This document shows positions 30,194 to 39,941 of a stretch of 64,000 nt of DNA, piece after piece. Location of the stretch: NCBI GenBank assembly GCA_011365055.1, contig RDOG01000004.1:248001-312000 (forward strand). The letters run 5' to 3'. A program made the translations under genes and the position numbers. Each line of letters begins with the position of its first letter. Position 1 is the first letter of the stretch. Source of the stretch: Promethearchaeota archaeon. GTDB taxonomy: Archaea; Asgardarchaeota; Lokiarchaeia; Helarchaeales; RDOG01. The notes beneath the pieces are model-generated. The model was not told the origin of the DNA and searched no databases. It worked only from the letters and a program-made list of their open reading frames with translations.

Positions 30194-30970
30194 TCAAGCC
30201 ATTTTAAATATATTTGGATTATATTTTTTTGTGGCGGGACAACCTAAACATTTACCTTTAATATAATTATCGCATAAATCGCAATCTCTTTGACATGATC
30301 TTTCTTTTGATTGATCGGGGATATTTTTAGGGATCATAGTTAAAAAACTTGGAGCGATTTCGGGATATAAATTCATAACATTGCATTCTTTTATTCTTTC
30401 GTCTAATTGAAATTTCTCAATCATCGCTAATACTTGATTATTTTCTTCATCCAAATTTTTTTCCATACCAAGTAACATCATCAAGCTATTTTTTAATGGA
30501 TTTTTAACTACAGTAAAAACTCTAGGACACATTTCAAGCTCACGAAAGATTTCATCCAGGTATTTTAAATTATATGATATTAGATCTATTAATAGAAAGT
30601 CTAAATTCAATTTTTGATAATTAATCCCTAAAAATATTTTAATTTTTTCTTGTTCTATCATTTTTTCTATTCTTCTTCGAGCAGTGTGTCGTGATAAACC
30701 TAAATCTTTTGAGATATCAATATAAGATTTTCTTGGATCGGGTATGATATTAGTAATGATTTCAATTTCTTTTTCAGTAAAAAATCTTTCTTTATTCGAT
30801 GGTCTTGGACCAATCTTTCTTATTCTTTCTTCCTTATTTTTTTCTTCTATTATTGATTTTTCAATTTCTTTTGGTAGTTCTTCATTAAGAGTTTGCCATG
30901 TATCAAAAATTGATAATAAAAAATTTTGGGGCTTTGAACTTTTTACTTTTTTTCTTCTACTCAAAATCAA
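30194..30970 (-). CDS. Lrp/AsnC-like HTH protein with Cys-rich tail, cassette copy 2
   Basis: 258 residues from TTG 30970 (a second TTG lies two codons on). It is a clear paralog of the 10.8-11.6 kb gene. The N-terminus 'NFLLSIFDTWQ' matches 'NFLLSIMNTWQ'. The HTH has 'DPRKSYIDISKDLGLSRHTA', and the 35-residue tail carries C-x3-C-x2-C-x7-C-x2-C at 226, 230, 233, 241 and 244. It overlaps the receiver gene by 4 bases, indicating translational coupling. Likely the DNA-binding output, possibly metal- or redox-sensing. Confidence 0.8.
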   Translation of the reverse strand: MILSRRKKVKSSKPQNFLLSIFDTWQTLNEELPKEIEKSIIEEKNKEERIRKIGPRPSNKERFFTEKEIEIITNIIPDPRKSYIDISKDLGLSRHTARRRIEKMIEQEKIKIFLGINYQKLNLDFLLIDLISYNLKYLDEIFRELEMCPRVFTVVKNPLKNSLMMLLGMEKNLDEENNQVLAMIEKFQLDERIKECNVMNLYPEIAPSFLTMIPKNIPDQSKERSCQRDCDLCDNYIKGKCLGCPATKKYNPNIFKMA

Positions 30971-31347
30971 TTCACCTTAATTTTTTCATTAAATTCTAAT
31001 GCATGATTTACTATTTCAATAACTCTTTTTCTAGTGATTGGTTTATTCAAATAATCAAAGACTTCTTGATTTACAGCATCAACAAGAGTAGGTATATTAG
31101 GATAACCAGTTATAATAATTATTATTCCATTACTTGATTTTTCTCTGATTAATCTTATTAAATCAATTCCACTTCCCCCAGGTAATATTAAATCCACAAA
31201 ATAAAGCAAGAAATTTTGTTCCAAAATTAATTTTTTTCCATCTTCATAATTTAAAGCGTATGTAATTTCATGACCTAAATTTTCTAAAGTCCATTTTAAT
31301 GATTTACAAATTGTCTCTTCATCATCTATAATTAAAATTTTAACCAT
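30967..31347 (-). CDS. Single-domain response regulator, cassette copy 2
   Basis: 126 residues from ATG 31347, preceded by GAGGAATTGTAT. The phospho-acceptor is D52 (YFVDLILPGGSG) and the Lys is K102 (NKPIT), matching copy 1 position for position. It has no effector domain. It is 15 bases after the kinase gene and overlaps the HTH gene by 4 bases. Confidence 0.9.
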   Translation of the reverse strand: MVKILIIDDEETICKSLKWTLENLGHEITYALNYEDGKKLILEQNFLLYFVDLILPGGSGIDLIRLIREKSSNGIIIIITGYPNIPTLVDAVNQEVFDYLNKPITRKRVIEIVNHALEFNEKIKVN

Positions 31348-31362
31348 ATACAATTCCTCTAT

Positions 31363-34300
31363 TTATTCATTTTCATTTTTAACTGGTAATAAAATAACAA
31401 CGGTTGTAGATTCACCCCATTTACTTTTTAAATCGATTTCCCCTTTGTGAGCCTTAATAATACCGTAAGAAATACTTAATCCTAGCCCTACACCATGTTC
31501 TTTAGAGAATTTTTTAGTTGTAAAGAAAGGATCGAAAACTTTAGGCAGGTTTTTCTTTTTAATTCCTATACCATTGTCTGTAATCATTACGTTAACAAAT
31601 TCAGTTTCTTTTATGAACACTTTTTTAATATTAATTGAAATTTTTTTAGTGTTTGGTTTAGATTTTAAACCGTATTTTTCATTCAGTGCATCTAAAGAAT
31701 TCTGAAGTACATTAATTATTACTTGTTGAATATTTTGGACACGCATTGGAATTTTTGGAATATTATTATCTGCATCTAGAGATAAATCAATTTGAAATCT
31801 TCTTATTTTTGGTAATACTAGTAGCAAAGCGGACTTTATAACTTCAGAAATGTCAGAAATTATGAATACCCCTTGGTCTTGTCTCGAAAATGATAATAAA
31901 CCATTAACTATTTCAGAAATTCTATTACCTTGCTGCATAATTTCCTTTATAAATGAATAAGGTTCAATTTCAAGATTTATACTATTAGTTTTTTCAAGTT
32001 CTTCATATACAATATCAGCATAATTTATTATGCCCATTAATGGATTATTAATTTCATGGGCAATACCAGCAGCTAATAGACCAACAGAAGCGAGTTTTTC
32101 AGTTTCCATTAGTAATTCTTGTGTTATATTTAGTTCATTTAATGTATCTTGTAACTTTTTTGATTCAGTTCTCAATTCTTTTGATTTAGAAGATATTTCT
32201 TGTTCAAGATCTTTTAAATATTCCAATCTCGCTTCTTCAAGTGCTCTTCTTTCAGAAATATCTGTTGCTAAAATTAGTGCTTTATTTTTCCCATTTTTAT
32301 CTGTGAATTTTCTTATCTTCATTTCAAGCCATAAATAAAATCCTTTTTTATGTTTAAATCTTGTATCTAATAAAATATCGCCGCTCTTTATGGTATCTAG
32401 AATTAAATTGCTAAGACCTGCCTTATTTAAATCCCCTTTATTAATGTAATTGTGAATATCCTTACCTAAAAGGTCAGTTTCGTTATATTCAAGATATTTC
32501 TGAAATATTTCTTCGTTTATAAATTCAAATTCATTATTTTCGTTTATTATTGCAAGTAAATCGTTAATATTTTCAGAAATGAGGCGATATTTTTCTTCCG
32601 ATTCTTTAAGAGTATTTTCTGCAGCAATACGGTCGCTAATATCAATAATCGTTGATTGCATCCCAATAATCTCCCCATTTTCATTTGTTAGTGGTCTTGA
32701 ATTATTTAATACTGTTATCATCTTTCCGTCTTTTCTTTGTAGATTATGGATATAATTTTCTATTTTCTCCCCCAAAAGTAACGTAGCATGAGCAGGCTCG
32801 TTAAAAACCGTTCCTCCATCTACATCAGGAATGCTAAGAGAAAGAAGTTCATCAAGTGAATACCCAAGAAGATCTAAACCTGCTTGATTTGAATCCATAA
32901 ATTTCTTTTCCGTATCAAAAACATATATGGCAGTGATATTTTCATCAAATATGCCTTTATATTTTTGTTCGGATTCTAATATTTTCAACTTTGATGTTTT
33001 TATATCTGTTATATCTCTCGCGATATACATTAATTTTTCTATTATTTCTCCTTTTTTAAGAGGAACTAATTGTGTTTCATACCATGCTGGATACCCAAGC
33101 GGTTCTTTTCCTTTTAATACTACTTTTTTTACGCATCCTGTTTCTAAAACATCCATAATAACGTTTTTCTGGTCTTCATGAAATTCTGGGGAAATAAATT
33201 CATAAATTTGCTTGCCAATTACTGTCCCGAGTTCAAAATCTGACGGATGTCTGTTTATATATTCAATTTTGCCATTTAAATCAGTAATTAATATGTGATC
33301 TGGAGAAGTTTCAAGTAAAGTTCGGTATTTTTCTTCTGATTTCTTTAATTTTGAATCATACTGAAGTCTAGAAATAACAGAACTTAGAATATCGCTGATC
33401 ATAAGCATTACTGAAAGATCATCTGGAGAAAATTTATTGCTAGAATCCCTTGCTACACTTAATACTCCAAAAAAATTACCTTCGTCAAATATAGGAACGG
33501 CAATAATTGACGTAAGAGGGAAATTGATAAACTTTGGTCGAGCGATTGTATAATCGTCTAAATATAATGCTTTTTTACCTTGCATTAAAGTCTGAAGAAA
33601 ACTATCATTATATCCAATATTTACAATAAAAGGAATAATTTTTTCCGATAATCCAATGCACTTCGAAAGTACAAGTTGTTTTTTGCCTTTTTCATAAATA
33701 TATGTTACAACAATTTTTACATCCATTAAATGTTTAATTAATTCCAATATTTCCTCAAAAAAAACATTTACTTCTTTTGCAGAATTCCCTTTAATGATCA
33801 TTTTATTTAAATATTCTAGAATTGTAGTTCTTTTTCTATAATCTTCTTCAGATTCTTTTAATTTTTCTTCAGTTAGTTTTTTTTCGGTTTGATCAATCCC
33901 CACAACTAATATTGCATTCTTACTATGATATATGATATCTTTTGTATGTACATCAAGCCATTTAATTTTTCCAGATTTAGTAAAAATACGAAAAGATATA
34001 TTATTAGGTGCATTAAGATCACCTGATTCTTTTTTTATTGCTATTTTTTTTATTTCATTTCGTTCATTAGGATGAATTATATTAAAAAAATTTAATATTG
34101 GCAGCCCTGTTAATTCTTCTATCGAAAATTCGCTTATATTGCTAATACCTTTACTAGCATATTTTATTATACGATCTTGAATAATAATAATTCCAAGCGA
34201 AGTATCTTCCGTTATAGCTTTAAATTTTTCTTCTGATTCTTGCATTTTTTCGGATTCTAGGAACTTTTTTATAACGCAACCTAATTCATTCCCAATATTT

Positions 34301-34809
34301 ACAAGCATTTCAATATTATTTTGACTTAATTTATCCAATTCGTGAGGGACTAGATTAATTAATCCAAGAAATTCTTCCTTTGAAAGAAGTGGTATTAAAA
34401 AGGTAGAACTAATACTTGAATTTTCAGCATCTGGTTGAATTTTATAATAATTTCCCAAAATATTTATCTCAGTTTTTGATTTTAAATCAGGTAAGAGCTT
34501 TATTTTTGGATGTATAACAGTAATATTTTGAATTAATTCGCCAGTTATACCTTTAATAGCTTTTAATTCCATCAAATTTGAACCCTTATCATAGAGATAA
34601 ATTGCACATCCTTTTAAATTCATCATATTAATTAGTTTTGATAGTAAATTATCAAGAATTTCTTTTAAATCATTCATTTCATTTGCGAAAGAAGTTATAT
34701 CGTGTAATATATCCAATTCTTTACTTTTAATAAGATATTTAAGCTCTAAGTCCTTTAGTTTTACCTCTAATTCTTTAATTTTTTCATTATTTTCTTGTTT
34801 CAGTGCCAT
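31363..34809 (-). CDS. Multi-PAS/GAF histidine kinase, cassette copy 2
   Basis: 1148 residues from ATG 34809 (GGGAAAATTT upstream; TTG 34821 is the longer alternative). Order: coiled coil, GAF (about 50-190), PAS, GAF (about 335-490), three further PAS domains, coiled coil, HisKA with 'GIAHEINNPL', and HATPase with 'ITDNGIGI' and 'GVGLGLSISYG'. It is soluble, with no membrane segment. The kinase core is very similar to that of the 1898-aa protein, whereas the sensor array is shorter, so the two copies share an output mechanism but read different inputs. Confidence 0.92.
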   Translation of the reverse strand: MALKQENNEKIKELEVKLKDLELKYLIKSKELDILHDITSFANEMNDLKEILDNLLSKLINMMNLKGCAIYLYDKGSNLMELKAIKGITGELIQNITVIHPKIKLLPDLKSKTEINILGNYYKIQPDAENSSISSTFLIPLLSKEEFLGLINLVPHELDKLSQNNIEMLVNIGNELGCVIKKFLESEKMQESEEKFKAITEDTSLGIIIIQDRIIKYASKGISNISEFSIEELTGLPILNFFNIIHPNERNEIKKIAIKKESGDLNAPNNISFRIFTKSGKIKWLDVHTKDIIYHSKNAILVVGIDQTEKKLTEEKLKESEEDYRKRTTILEYLNKMIIKGNSAKEVNVFFEEILELIKHLMDVKIVVTYIYEKGKKQLVLSKCIGLSEKIIPFIVNIGYNDSFLQTLMQGKKALYLDDYTIARPKFINFPLTSIIAVPIFDEGNFFGVLSVARDSSNKFSPDDLSVMLMISDILSSVISRLQYDSKLKKSEEKYRTLLETSPDHILITDLNGKIEYINRHPSDFELGTVIGKQIYEFISPEFHEDQKNVIMDVLETGCVKKVVLKGKEPLGYPAWYETQLVPLKKGEIIEKLMYIARDITDIKTSKLKILESEQKYKGIFDENITAIYVFDTEKKFMDSNQAGLDLLGYSLDELLSLSIPDVDGGTVFNEPAHATLLLGEKIENYIHNLQRKDGKMITVLNNSRPLTNENGEIIGMQSTIIDISDRIAAENTLKESEEKYRLISENINDLLAIINENNEFEFINEEIFQKYLEYNETDLLGKDIHNYINKGDLNKAGLSNLILDTIKSGDILLDTRFKHKKGFYLWLEMKIRKFTDKNGKNKALILATDISERRALEEARLEYLKDLEQEISSKSKELRTESKKLQDTLNELNITQELLMETEKLASVGLLAAGIAHEINNPLMGIINYADIVYEELEKTNSINLEIEPYSFIKEIMQQGNRISEIVNGLLSFSRQDQGVFIISDISEVIKSALLLVLPKIRRFQIDLSLDADNNIPKIPMRVQNIQQVIINVLQNSLDALNEKYGLKSKPNTKKISINIKKVFIKETEFVNVMITDNGIGIKKKNLPKVFDPFFTTKKFSKEHGVGLGLSISYGIIKAHKGEIDLKSKWGESTTVVILLPVKNENE

Positions 34810-35188
34810 AAATTTTCCCAAACTTTGCTCTTTTTAGTCAATGATATTGATTTTTTATTGATAATATCAGATGCAATTTTTTCCTCTATTTTCATAAAAA
34901 TGAATAGGATTTATTTTGACCTTTTTGGATTATTTCATATTCTTATTTGTAATTAATAATATTGATACAAAAAAATAATTAATAATTAAATTATTGTTCT
35001 TATTATATATGATTTTTGAACATATTGATAAATTTAGTTCTAATTCTTAAACCATTTTTTTAAAAAAAAAAAAATTCACAAATTTATTGTATTATTGATT
35101 ATCAATAAAATCTATGGATTAAAAAAAGAATTGATAATTTTTTGATTTTTAATTTATATTTCTGCTTATTTTTATCATTTATTTTTTG
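34810..35188. other. AT-rich spacer between kinase operon 2 and the Hdr operon
   Basis: About 380 bases with long A and T runs and no credible gene. It holds the promoter of the kinase operon and the 3' end of the Hdr operon. No clear terminator hairpin or unambiguous TATA box was found by eye. Confidence 0.4.
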
Positions 35189-35629
35189 TTAAATGTTTTT
35201 AACTTCAATAGTTTCAAAGTGTTGAGGATCAAATGGACCTAATTCTTGTAATTGTTTAACAAAGGAATCAACAACACCTGCAAACTTTGCCCCTTCGGCT
35301 GCAGATACCCATTCCAATCTTATACGTTTGGGATCAATCCCTAAGGTTTCAATAATTTGTTGAGTTTTCTTAAACCGATTCTCGGCATACTCATTTCCAC
35401 TGATATAATGGCAGTCTCCAATATGACATCCACACACTAGAACACCATCTGCACCGTTTTTAAACGATTCTAGAATGAATGATGGCTGAACACGACCAGA
35501 ACACATAATTCTAATAACGCGTATATTAGTAGGATATTGAAATCGACTTACACCTGCCAAATCTGCACCTGCATATCCGCACCAATTACATAAAAATGCA
35601 ACAATACGTGGGTAAAATTTTTTAGTCAT
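35189..35629 (-). CDS. mvhD: MvhD-type [2Fe-2S] protein, all-cysteine form
   Basis: 146 residues. It passes electrons between HdrA and a hydrogenase or dehydrogenase partner. The motifs are 'LCNWCGYAGADLAG' (12-26), 'CSGRV' and 'CGCHIGDCHY', with Cys at both positions that are Sec in the paralog at 41.6-42.0 kb. It overlaps the double HdrA gene by 8 bases and is the last gene of the operon. A family member normally docks on HdrA. Confidence 0.92.
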   Translation of the reverse strand: MTKKFYPRIVAFLCNWCGYAGADLAGVSRFQYPTNIRVIRIMCSGRVQPSFILESFKNGADGVLVCGCHIGDCHYISGNEYAENRFKKTQQIIETLGIDPKRIRLEWVSAAEGAKFAGVVDSFVKQLQELGPFDPQHFETIEVKNI

Positions 35630-38600
35630 TAGTTACTTCCTCCTTTAATGCGGCTCTAACCTTTTCAAGGTCGATATCTTCGCAAAGGTAAGATTCTATC
35701 ATCGAATTTAATTGATCAGTCGTGAAATGTCTTGCAGTGATTGCACCAACGGGGCATTCAACGCTGCAAGTGCCACATCCTTTACACATCGCTTGGATGA
35801 TTTGTGATTTTTCCTCAACTAGTTTCACATTTTCAAATTCTTTTTCCGTCATAACTCTTTCGATTGCATTATATGGACAAACTTCTGCACATCTTCCACA
35901 TCCAATACATAGATTTTCATTAATAACCATCGTGATTCCGTGTGTAGTGATTTCACCTTTTGCAAGGGCTGCACAAGCACGCGCTGCAGCCCCAGTTGCT
36001 TGTGAGACACACTCCTCGACAGGTTTGGGCCATTGAGCAGCACCACATAAAAACACTCCATCAGTCGCAAAATCAAGAGGTCTTAATTTGACGTGCGCTT
36101 CTAGGAAAAATGGAGGTATGCCTCGCATAACAGGAACTTTCATAAATTGGGAAATTTGTTCTGCATCATTTTGAGGAATCATTGGAGTTGCAAGGACTAC
36201 TAGATCCGCTTCAAGAATTGCATTTTCACCGGTCAAAACATTTGGAAATTCAATTAATGCCCGCCCGTTCTTTTCCGTTACTTTAGGAGGATTTTTAAGA
36301 GAATATCTAGTAAAAAGAACATTATTTCTTACTTCATGATAGAATTCTTCAGAATTCTTGCCAGCCATTTGTATATCTCTATAAATTACAGTAACATTCA
36401 TGTTAGGATCAATTTCCTTTAATAGATATGCGTTTTTTATCGAGGTGGCACAACAAACTTTAGAACAATACGTGAACTCTCCCTCATCTTGTCTTGCATT
36501 TGCGCATAGAATAAATGCTACGTCCTTTATATTACCCAATGAATTATTTTTTAATTTTTCTTCAAGATCCAATTGCGTAATTACATTTGGGATTGTTCCA
36601 TAGCCATAAATTCCTTGTGGTTTTAATTCATTACCTCCAGTTGCTACAACGACACCCCCAATTTCGATGTGATGTTCTTGTTCCCCTTGTAAAAGATCTA
36701 TCTTATAATTACCAACATAACCGCCAACATTTTTTATGCTAGTATTTGTAAAGACCTTGATATTTGGGAGACTCTCAATTTCATTTTTTAGTTTTTCTAG
36801 AAGCTCAGATGCATCTTCGTTTGCAGGGAATACTTTATGTAAATTTTTTAATATCCCACCAAGCTCAGGTTGTCTTTCAATAAGAAATGTATCAAAACCT
36901 TCTTTAGCAGAATGAATAGCAGCGGTTATTCCAGAAACGCCACCACCGATTATTAGGACTTTCTTAATTACCGATATTTTTCCTGCTTGTTGAGGTTTCA
37001 ATTTTCTACTTTTTGCAATTGTCATCCTAATCAGGTCAATTGCCTTTTTAGTTGCTAATTCGGGTTCATGCATATGTACCCATGAACATTGATCTCGAAT
37101 ATTCACTAATTCAAATAAATAAGGATTAAGACCACCCTCACGACAAGTCAAGGCAAAAAGAGGTTCATGCGTTCTAGGAGTACAAGAGGCGACAATAAAT
37201 CGATTTAAATCATATTTATCAATCATTTCTTTAATTCGCTCTTGAGAATCACTTGAGCAGGAGTATAAATTTGCTTCACATATAACAACATTGGGAAGTT
37301 TTTTAATATATTCTACTGTTTCATCAATATTAACTGTCGCACCGATATTTATACCACAATGGCATATCATTACTCCAATTCTTGGTTCATCTTCTGGTTT
37401 AATTTCTTTTTCCGGTTTTTCAAATTCCATCTCTTTTGCTAACGTCCCTCTAACAGGAGCAAGGATCTCAGCAACTTTTCCTGCTGCTGAACTTGCATCA
37501 GCTACTGATTCAGGTATGTCTTTTGGAGCTTGGGCATATCCGCAGATATAAACACCCTTACGATTAGTTTCACAAGGAGATAATTCTGATATTTCAGTGA
37601 AAAATTTTCTATGATCCATATCAACCTCTAATATTTTTGCTAATTCTTCAAGACCTTCTGGAGGAACCAAAGCAGTAGCTAAAACAACTAGATCTGCTTC
37701 ATATTGTTTTGATTCTCCTGTTTCCATATCTTCATAATATAAAATCAAATTCTGAGTCTCGGGATCTTCTTCAATAAAAGAAACCCGTCCGTCAACATAA
37801 TGAACACCATATTCTTTTTGAGCTCTTTGTATAAATTCATAAAAACCTTTACCATATGATCGCACATCACTTTTAAAGACCACCATTTCAGTATCTGGTG
37901 CATGTTCTTTCGTGATCATGCATTCTTTTGCAATATACATGCAACAAACAGATGAACAATATGGAACACCTTCTTTTGTGGTTCGAGATCCCACGCAAGA
38001 CACCATTGCGATTTTATGAGGATGTTTTTTATCAGATGGTCGTAATACGTGTCCTTGATATGGACCAGAAGCACACATTATTCGTTCAAATTCTAATCCT
38101 GTAACAACATTAGGAGCTTGGTAACAATAACGAGGAAGTTTTGCTGGATCAAATTGTTCGAATCCTGTTGCAACAATAATACCACCAACTCTTATTTTCC
38201 TGTATTCAGGTTTCATTTCATAATTTATAGCTCCTGCATCACATCTTTTTGCACATGCCCCACATTTATCATCAGTTATTTTTAAACAGTAATTAGGATC
38301 AATTAAGTATATAGGAGGGACCGCCTGAGGGAATGGAATATAAATAGCACCACGGTTTCTAAGTCCCATATTAAATTCGTCACCGATATTGAATTTTTTC
38401 TCCGCAGGGCATTTCATTGCACATACTCCACATCCTTTACATTTGGTTTCATCGACATATCTAGGTTTTTTCAATACTGTAACCTCAAAATTCCCTGCTT
38501 TTCCTTCAACCTTAGTCACCTCATGATATGTCAATAATTCAATATTGGGATGGCGAAAGACTTCAACCATTTTAGGTGCTAAAATACATAAAGAACAATC

Positions 38601-38771
38601 ATTTGTAGGAAAAGTTTTATCTAGTTGTGCCATTCTACCCCCGATAGACGGAGATTTTTCAACTAAATAAACTCTAAAACCTGCGTCTGCTAAATCAAGA
38701 GATGCTTGAATACCACCCACGCCACCTCCTATAACCATAGCGGCTCCGACTTTTTCAACAAATTTACTCAT
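35622..38771 (-). CDS. hdrA: Double HdrA fusion (heterodisulfide reductase subunit A-like)
   Basis: 1049 residues made of two HdrA modules. Module 1 (about 1-460) starts directly at the FAD fold ('VIGGGVGGIQASLDLADAG'). It keeps the cluster motif 'TNDCSLCILAPKM', an inserted pair of [4Fe-4S] motifs and 'CVGSR'. Module 2 (about 470-1049) has the HdrA N-terminal domain ('CHCGINIGATV') and a second FAD fold ('IIGGGVSGITAAIHSAKEG') but has lost the TNDC-type cysteines; two C-terminal ferredoxin motifs follow ('CIGCGRCAEVC', 'CKGCGTCSVEC'). Flavin-based electron bifurcation is the known role of HdrA. It overlaps hdrCB by 4 bases. Confidence 0.92.
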   Translation of the reverse strand: MSKFVEKVGAAMVIGGGVGGIQASLDLADAGFRVYLVEKSPSIGGRMAQLDKTFPTNDCSLCILAPKMVEVFRHPNIELLTYHEVTKVEGKAGNFEVTVLKKPRYVDETKCKGCGVCAMKCPAEKKFNIGDEFNMGLRNRGAIYIPFPQAVPPIYLIDPNYCLKITDDKCGACAKRCDAGAINYEMKPEYRKIRVGGIIVATGFEQFDPAKLPRYCYQAPNVVTGLEFERIMCASGPYQGHVLRPSDKKHPHKIAMVSCVGSRTTKEGVPYCSSVCCMYIAKECMITKEHAPDTEMVVFKSDVRSYGKGFYEFIQRAQKEYGVHYVDGRVSFIEEDPETQNLILYYEDMETGESKQYEADLVVLATALVPPEGLEELAKILEVDMDHRKFFTEISELSPCETNRKGVYICGYAQAPKDIPESVADASSAAGKVAEILAPVRGTLAKEMEFEKPEKEIKPEDEPRIGVMICHCGINIGATVNIDETVEYIKKLPNVVICEANLYSCSSDSQERIKEMIDKYDLNRFIVASCTPRTHEPLFALTCREGGLNPYLFELVNIRDQCSWVHMHEPELATKKAIDLIRMTIAKSRKLKPQQAGKISVIKKVLIIGGGVSGITAAIHSAKEGFDTFLIERQPELGGILKNLHKVFPANEDASELLEKLKNEIESLPNIKVFTNTSIKNVGGYVGNYKIDLLQGEQEHHIEIGGVVVATGGNELKPQGIYGYGTIPNVITQLDLEEKLKNNSLGNIKDVAFILCANARQDEGEFTYCSKVCCATSIKNAYLLKEIDPNMNVTVIYRDIQMAGKNSEEFYHEVRNNVLFTRYSLKNPPKVTEKNGRALIEFPNVLTGENAILEADLVVLATPMIPQNDAEQISQFMKVPVMRGIPPFFLEAHVKLRPLDFATDGVFLCGAAQWPKPVEECVSQATGAAARACAALAKGEITTHGITMVINENLCIGCGRCAEVCPYNAIERVMTEKEFENVKLVEEKSQIIQAMCKGCGTCSVECPVGAITARHFTTDQLNSMIESYLCEDIDLEKVRAALKEEVTND

Positions 38772-39940
38772 GATAATAACCCCATCGCTTCAGCAATAAG
38801 CTTTACAATATCCATTACTTGTAAATTGAAACGGGTCTCAGAACCCGTACTCCTTTTCTCAGATAACGTACAATTGAAATGTATTTGACATTTCGAACAA
38901 GTTGTTACCAAAATATCTGCAACACTTTGTGCTTCTTTTAACCTGTCGACACGAATGGCTTTTGAAAAATCATTACAATAATTGAATGCGCTGACGCCAC
39001 AGCATAACGCATTTTCGCGAATCCGTTCCATTTCAAAGAATTTAATTCCTACTTTTTCTTCTAAAGCTTTGAGAATTTTTCTAGGAGCATCATATTCACC
39101 CATATGTCGTCCCAACCTACATGGATCGTGATAAGTTACTTTTAGGTCCATTTTATTCGTGAATTGTAGATTTTGATTTCCTTTTTCTAGTTCTTCTACA
39201 ATATATTGAGTGATATGTTTAACTTTAAATGGAAGTTCACCGAATAATTCCTTATAATCCAATGCTAACGTGCGATAATCTTCAGCACAAGATGTAATTA
39301 CAGTTTTTATTCCTTTACTTTTGATTAAATTAAAATTGTATTCTGCCAATTTTTTGAACGTTTCGTAATCTCCTTGCCATAAAACGTCATGACCAGAAGG
39401 TTTTGCTTTATCTAATATTACAATTGGCATGTCGCTTAATTTATCAATGATCAATAGCGAACTTCTTGCTATATTTGAGAAATTCATTCCAATATCATCA
39501 AAATAAGCACCAAGAATGGCTAAAATTCCAGGAAAATATGCAAGTTCCCCTTGTTCCGCAACTTCAATGTTACTAGGAATATAATCTTTTGGGAATTTAG
39601 GAATGATATTTGACCTTGAAACTATGCTTGAAGTAGTAGAAACATAACAATCGTGAGTTTCTTCGACTCGGAATCCGTCCTCATACATGTTGGTTCGCGC
39701 TTGTCGTATAAATTCACCAAAATTTACATTTTGGGGGCATCTTTGCAAACAATAATTACAGGTCAAGCACGCAAGCAAGTTATTTTTCTTGAGAATTTCA
39801 ACAGGGTACGGATTATTTAACAAATCATAAATAATAGCTCGGGGAGAAAATTCTTGAGAATATGAAACTGGGCAACATCCCGAGCAGGTTCCACATTGAT
39901 AGCAATAACTGACTCGTTTTTTTAATTCATTATCGATCAT
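38768..39940 (-). CDS. hdrBC: HdrC-HdrB fusion with one intact CCG domain
   Basis: 390 residues. The N-terminus carries two [4Fe-4S] motifs ('CYQCGTCSGCCP', 'CLTCNYCLQRCP') as in HdrC. Two CCG-type domains as in HdrB follow. The second is intact ('HDPCRLGRHMG' ... 'CCGVSAF' ... 'CSKCQIHF'). The first has lost its key cysteines ('YFPGILAIL' and 'KAKPSGHD' where the family has GC and CCG), leaving only 'TSCAEDY'. It may therefore hold one noncubane cluster instead of two. It would receive electrons from HdrA; the disulfide substrate is unknown. Confidence 0.88.
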   Translation of the reverse strand: MIDNELKKRVSYCYQCGTCSGCCPVSYSQEFSPRAIIYDLLNNPYPVEILKKNNLLACLTCNYCLQRCPQNVNFGEFIRQARTNMYEDGFRVEETHDCYVSTTSSIVSRSNIIPKFPKDYIPSNIEVAEQGELAYFPGILAILGAYFDDIGMNFSNIARSSLLIIDKLSDMPIVILDKAKPSGHDVLWQGDYETFKKLAEYNFNLIKSKGIKTVITSCAEDYRTLALDYKELFGELPFKVKHITQYIVEELEKGNQNLQFTNKMDLKVTYHDPCRLGRHMGEYDAPRKILKALEEKVGIKFFEMERIRENALCCGVSAFNYCNDFSKAIRVDRLKEAQSVADILVTTCSKCQIHFNCTLSEKRSTGSETRFNLQVMDIVKLIAEAMGLLS

Positions 39941-39941
39941 T

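Noticed and set aside
38706..38888. Plus-strand frames inside the Hdr operon
   Set aside because: They are antisense shadows of conserved minus-strand enzymes and have no ribosome sites.
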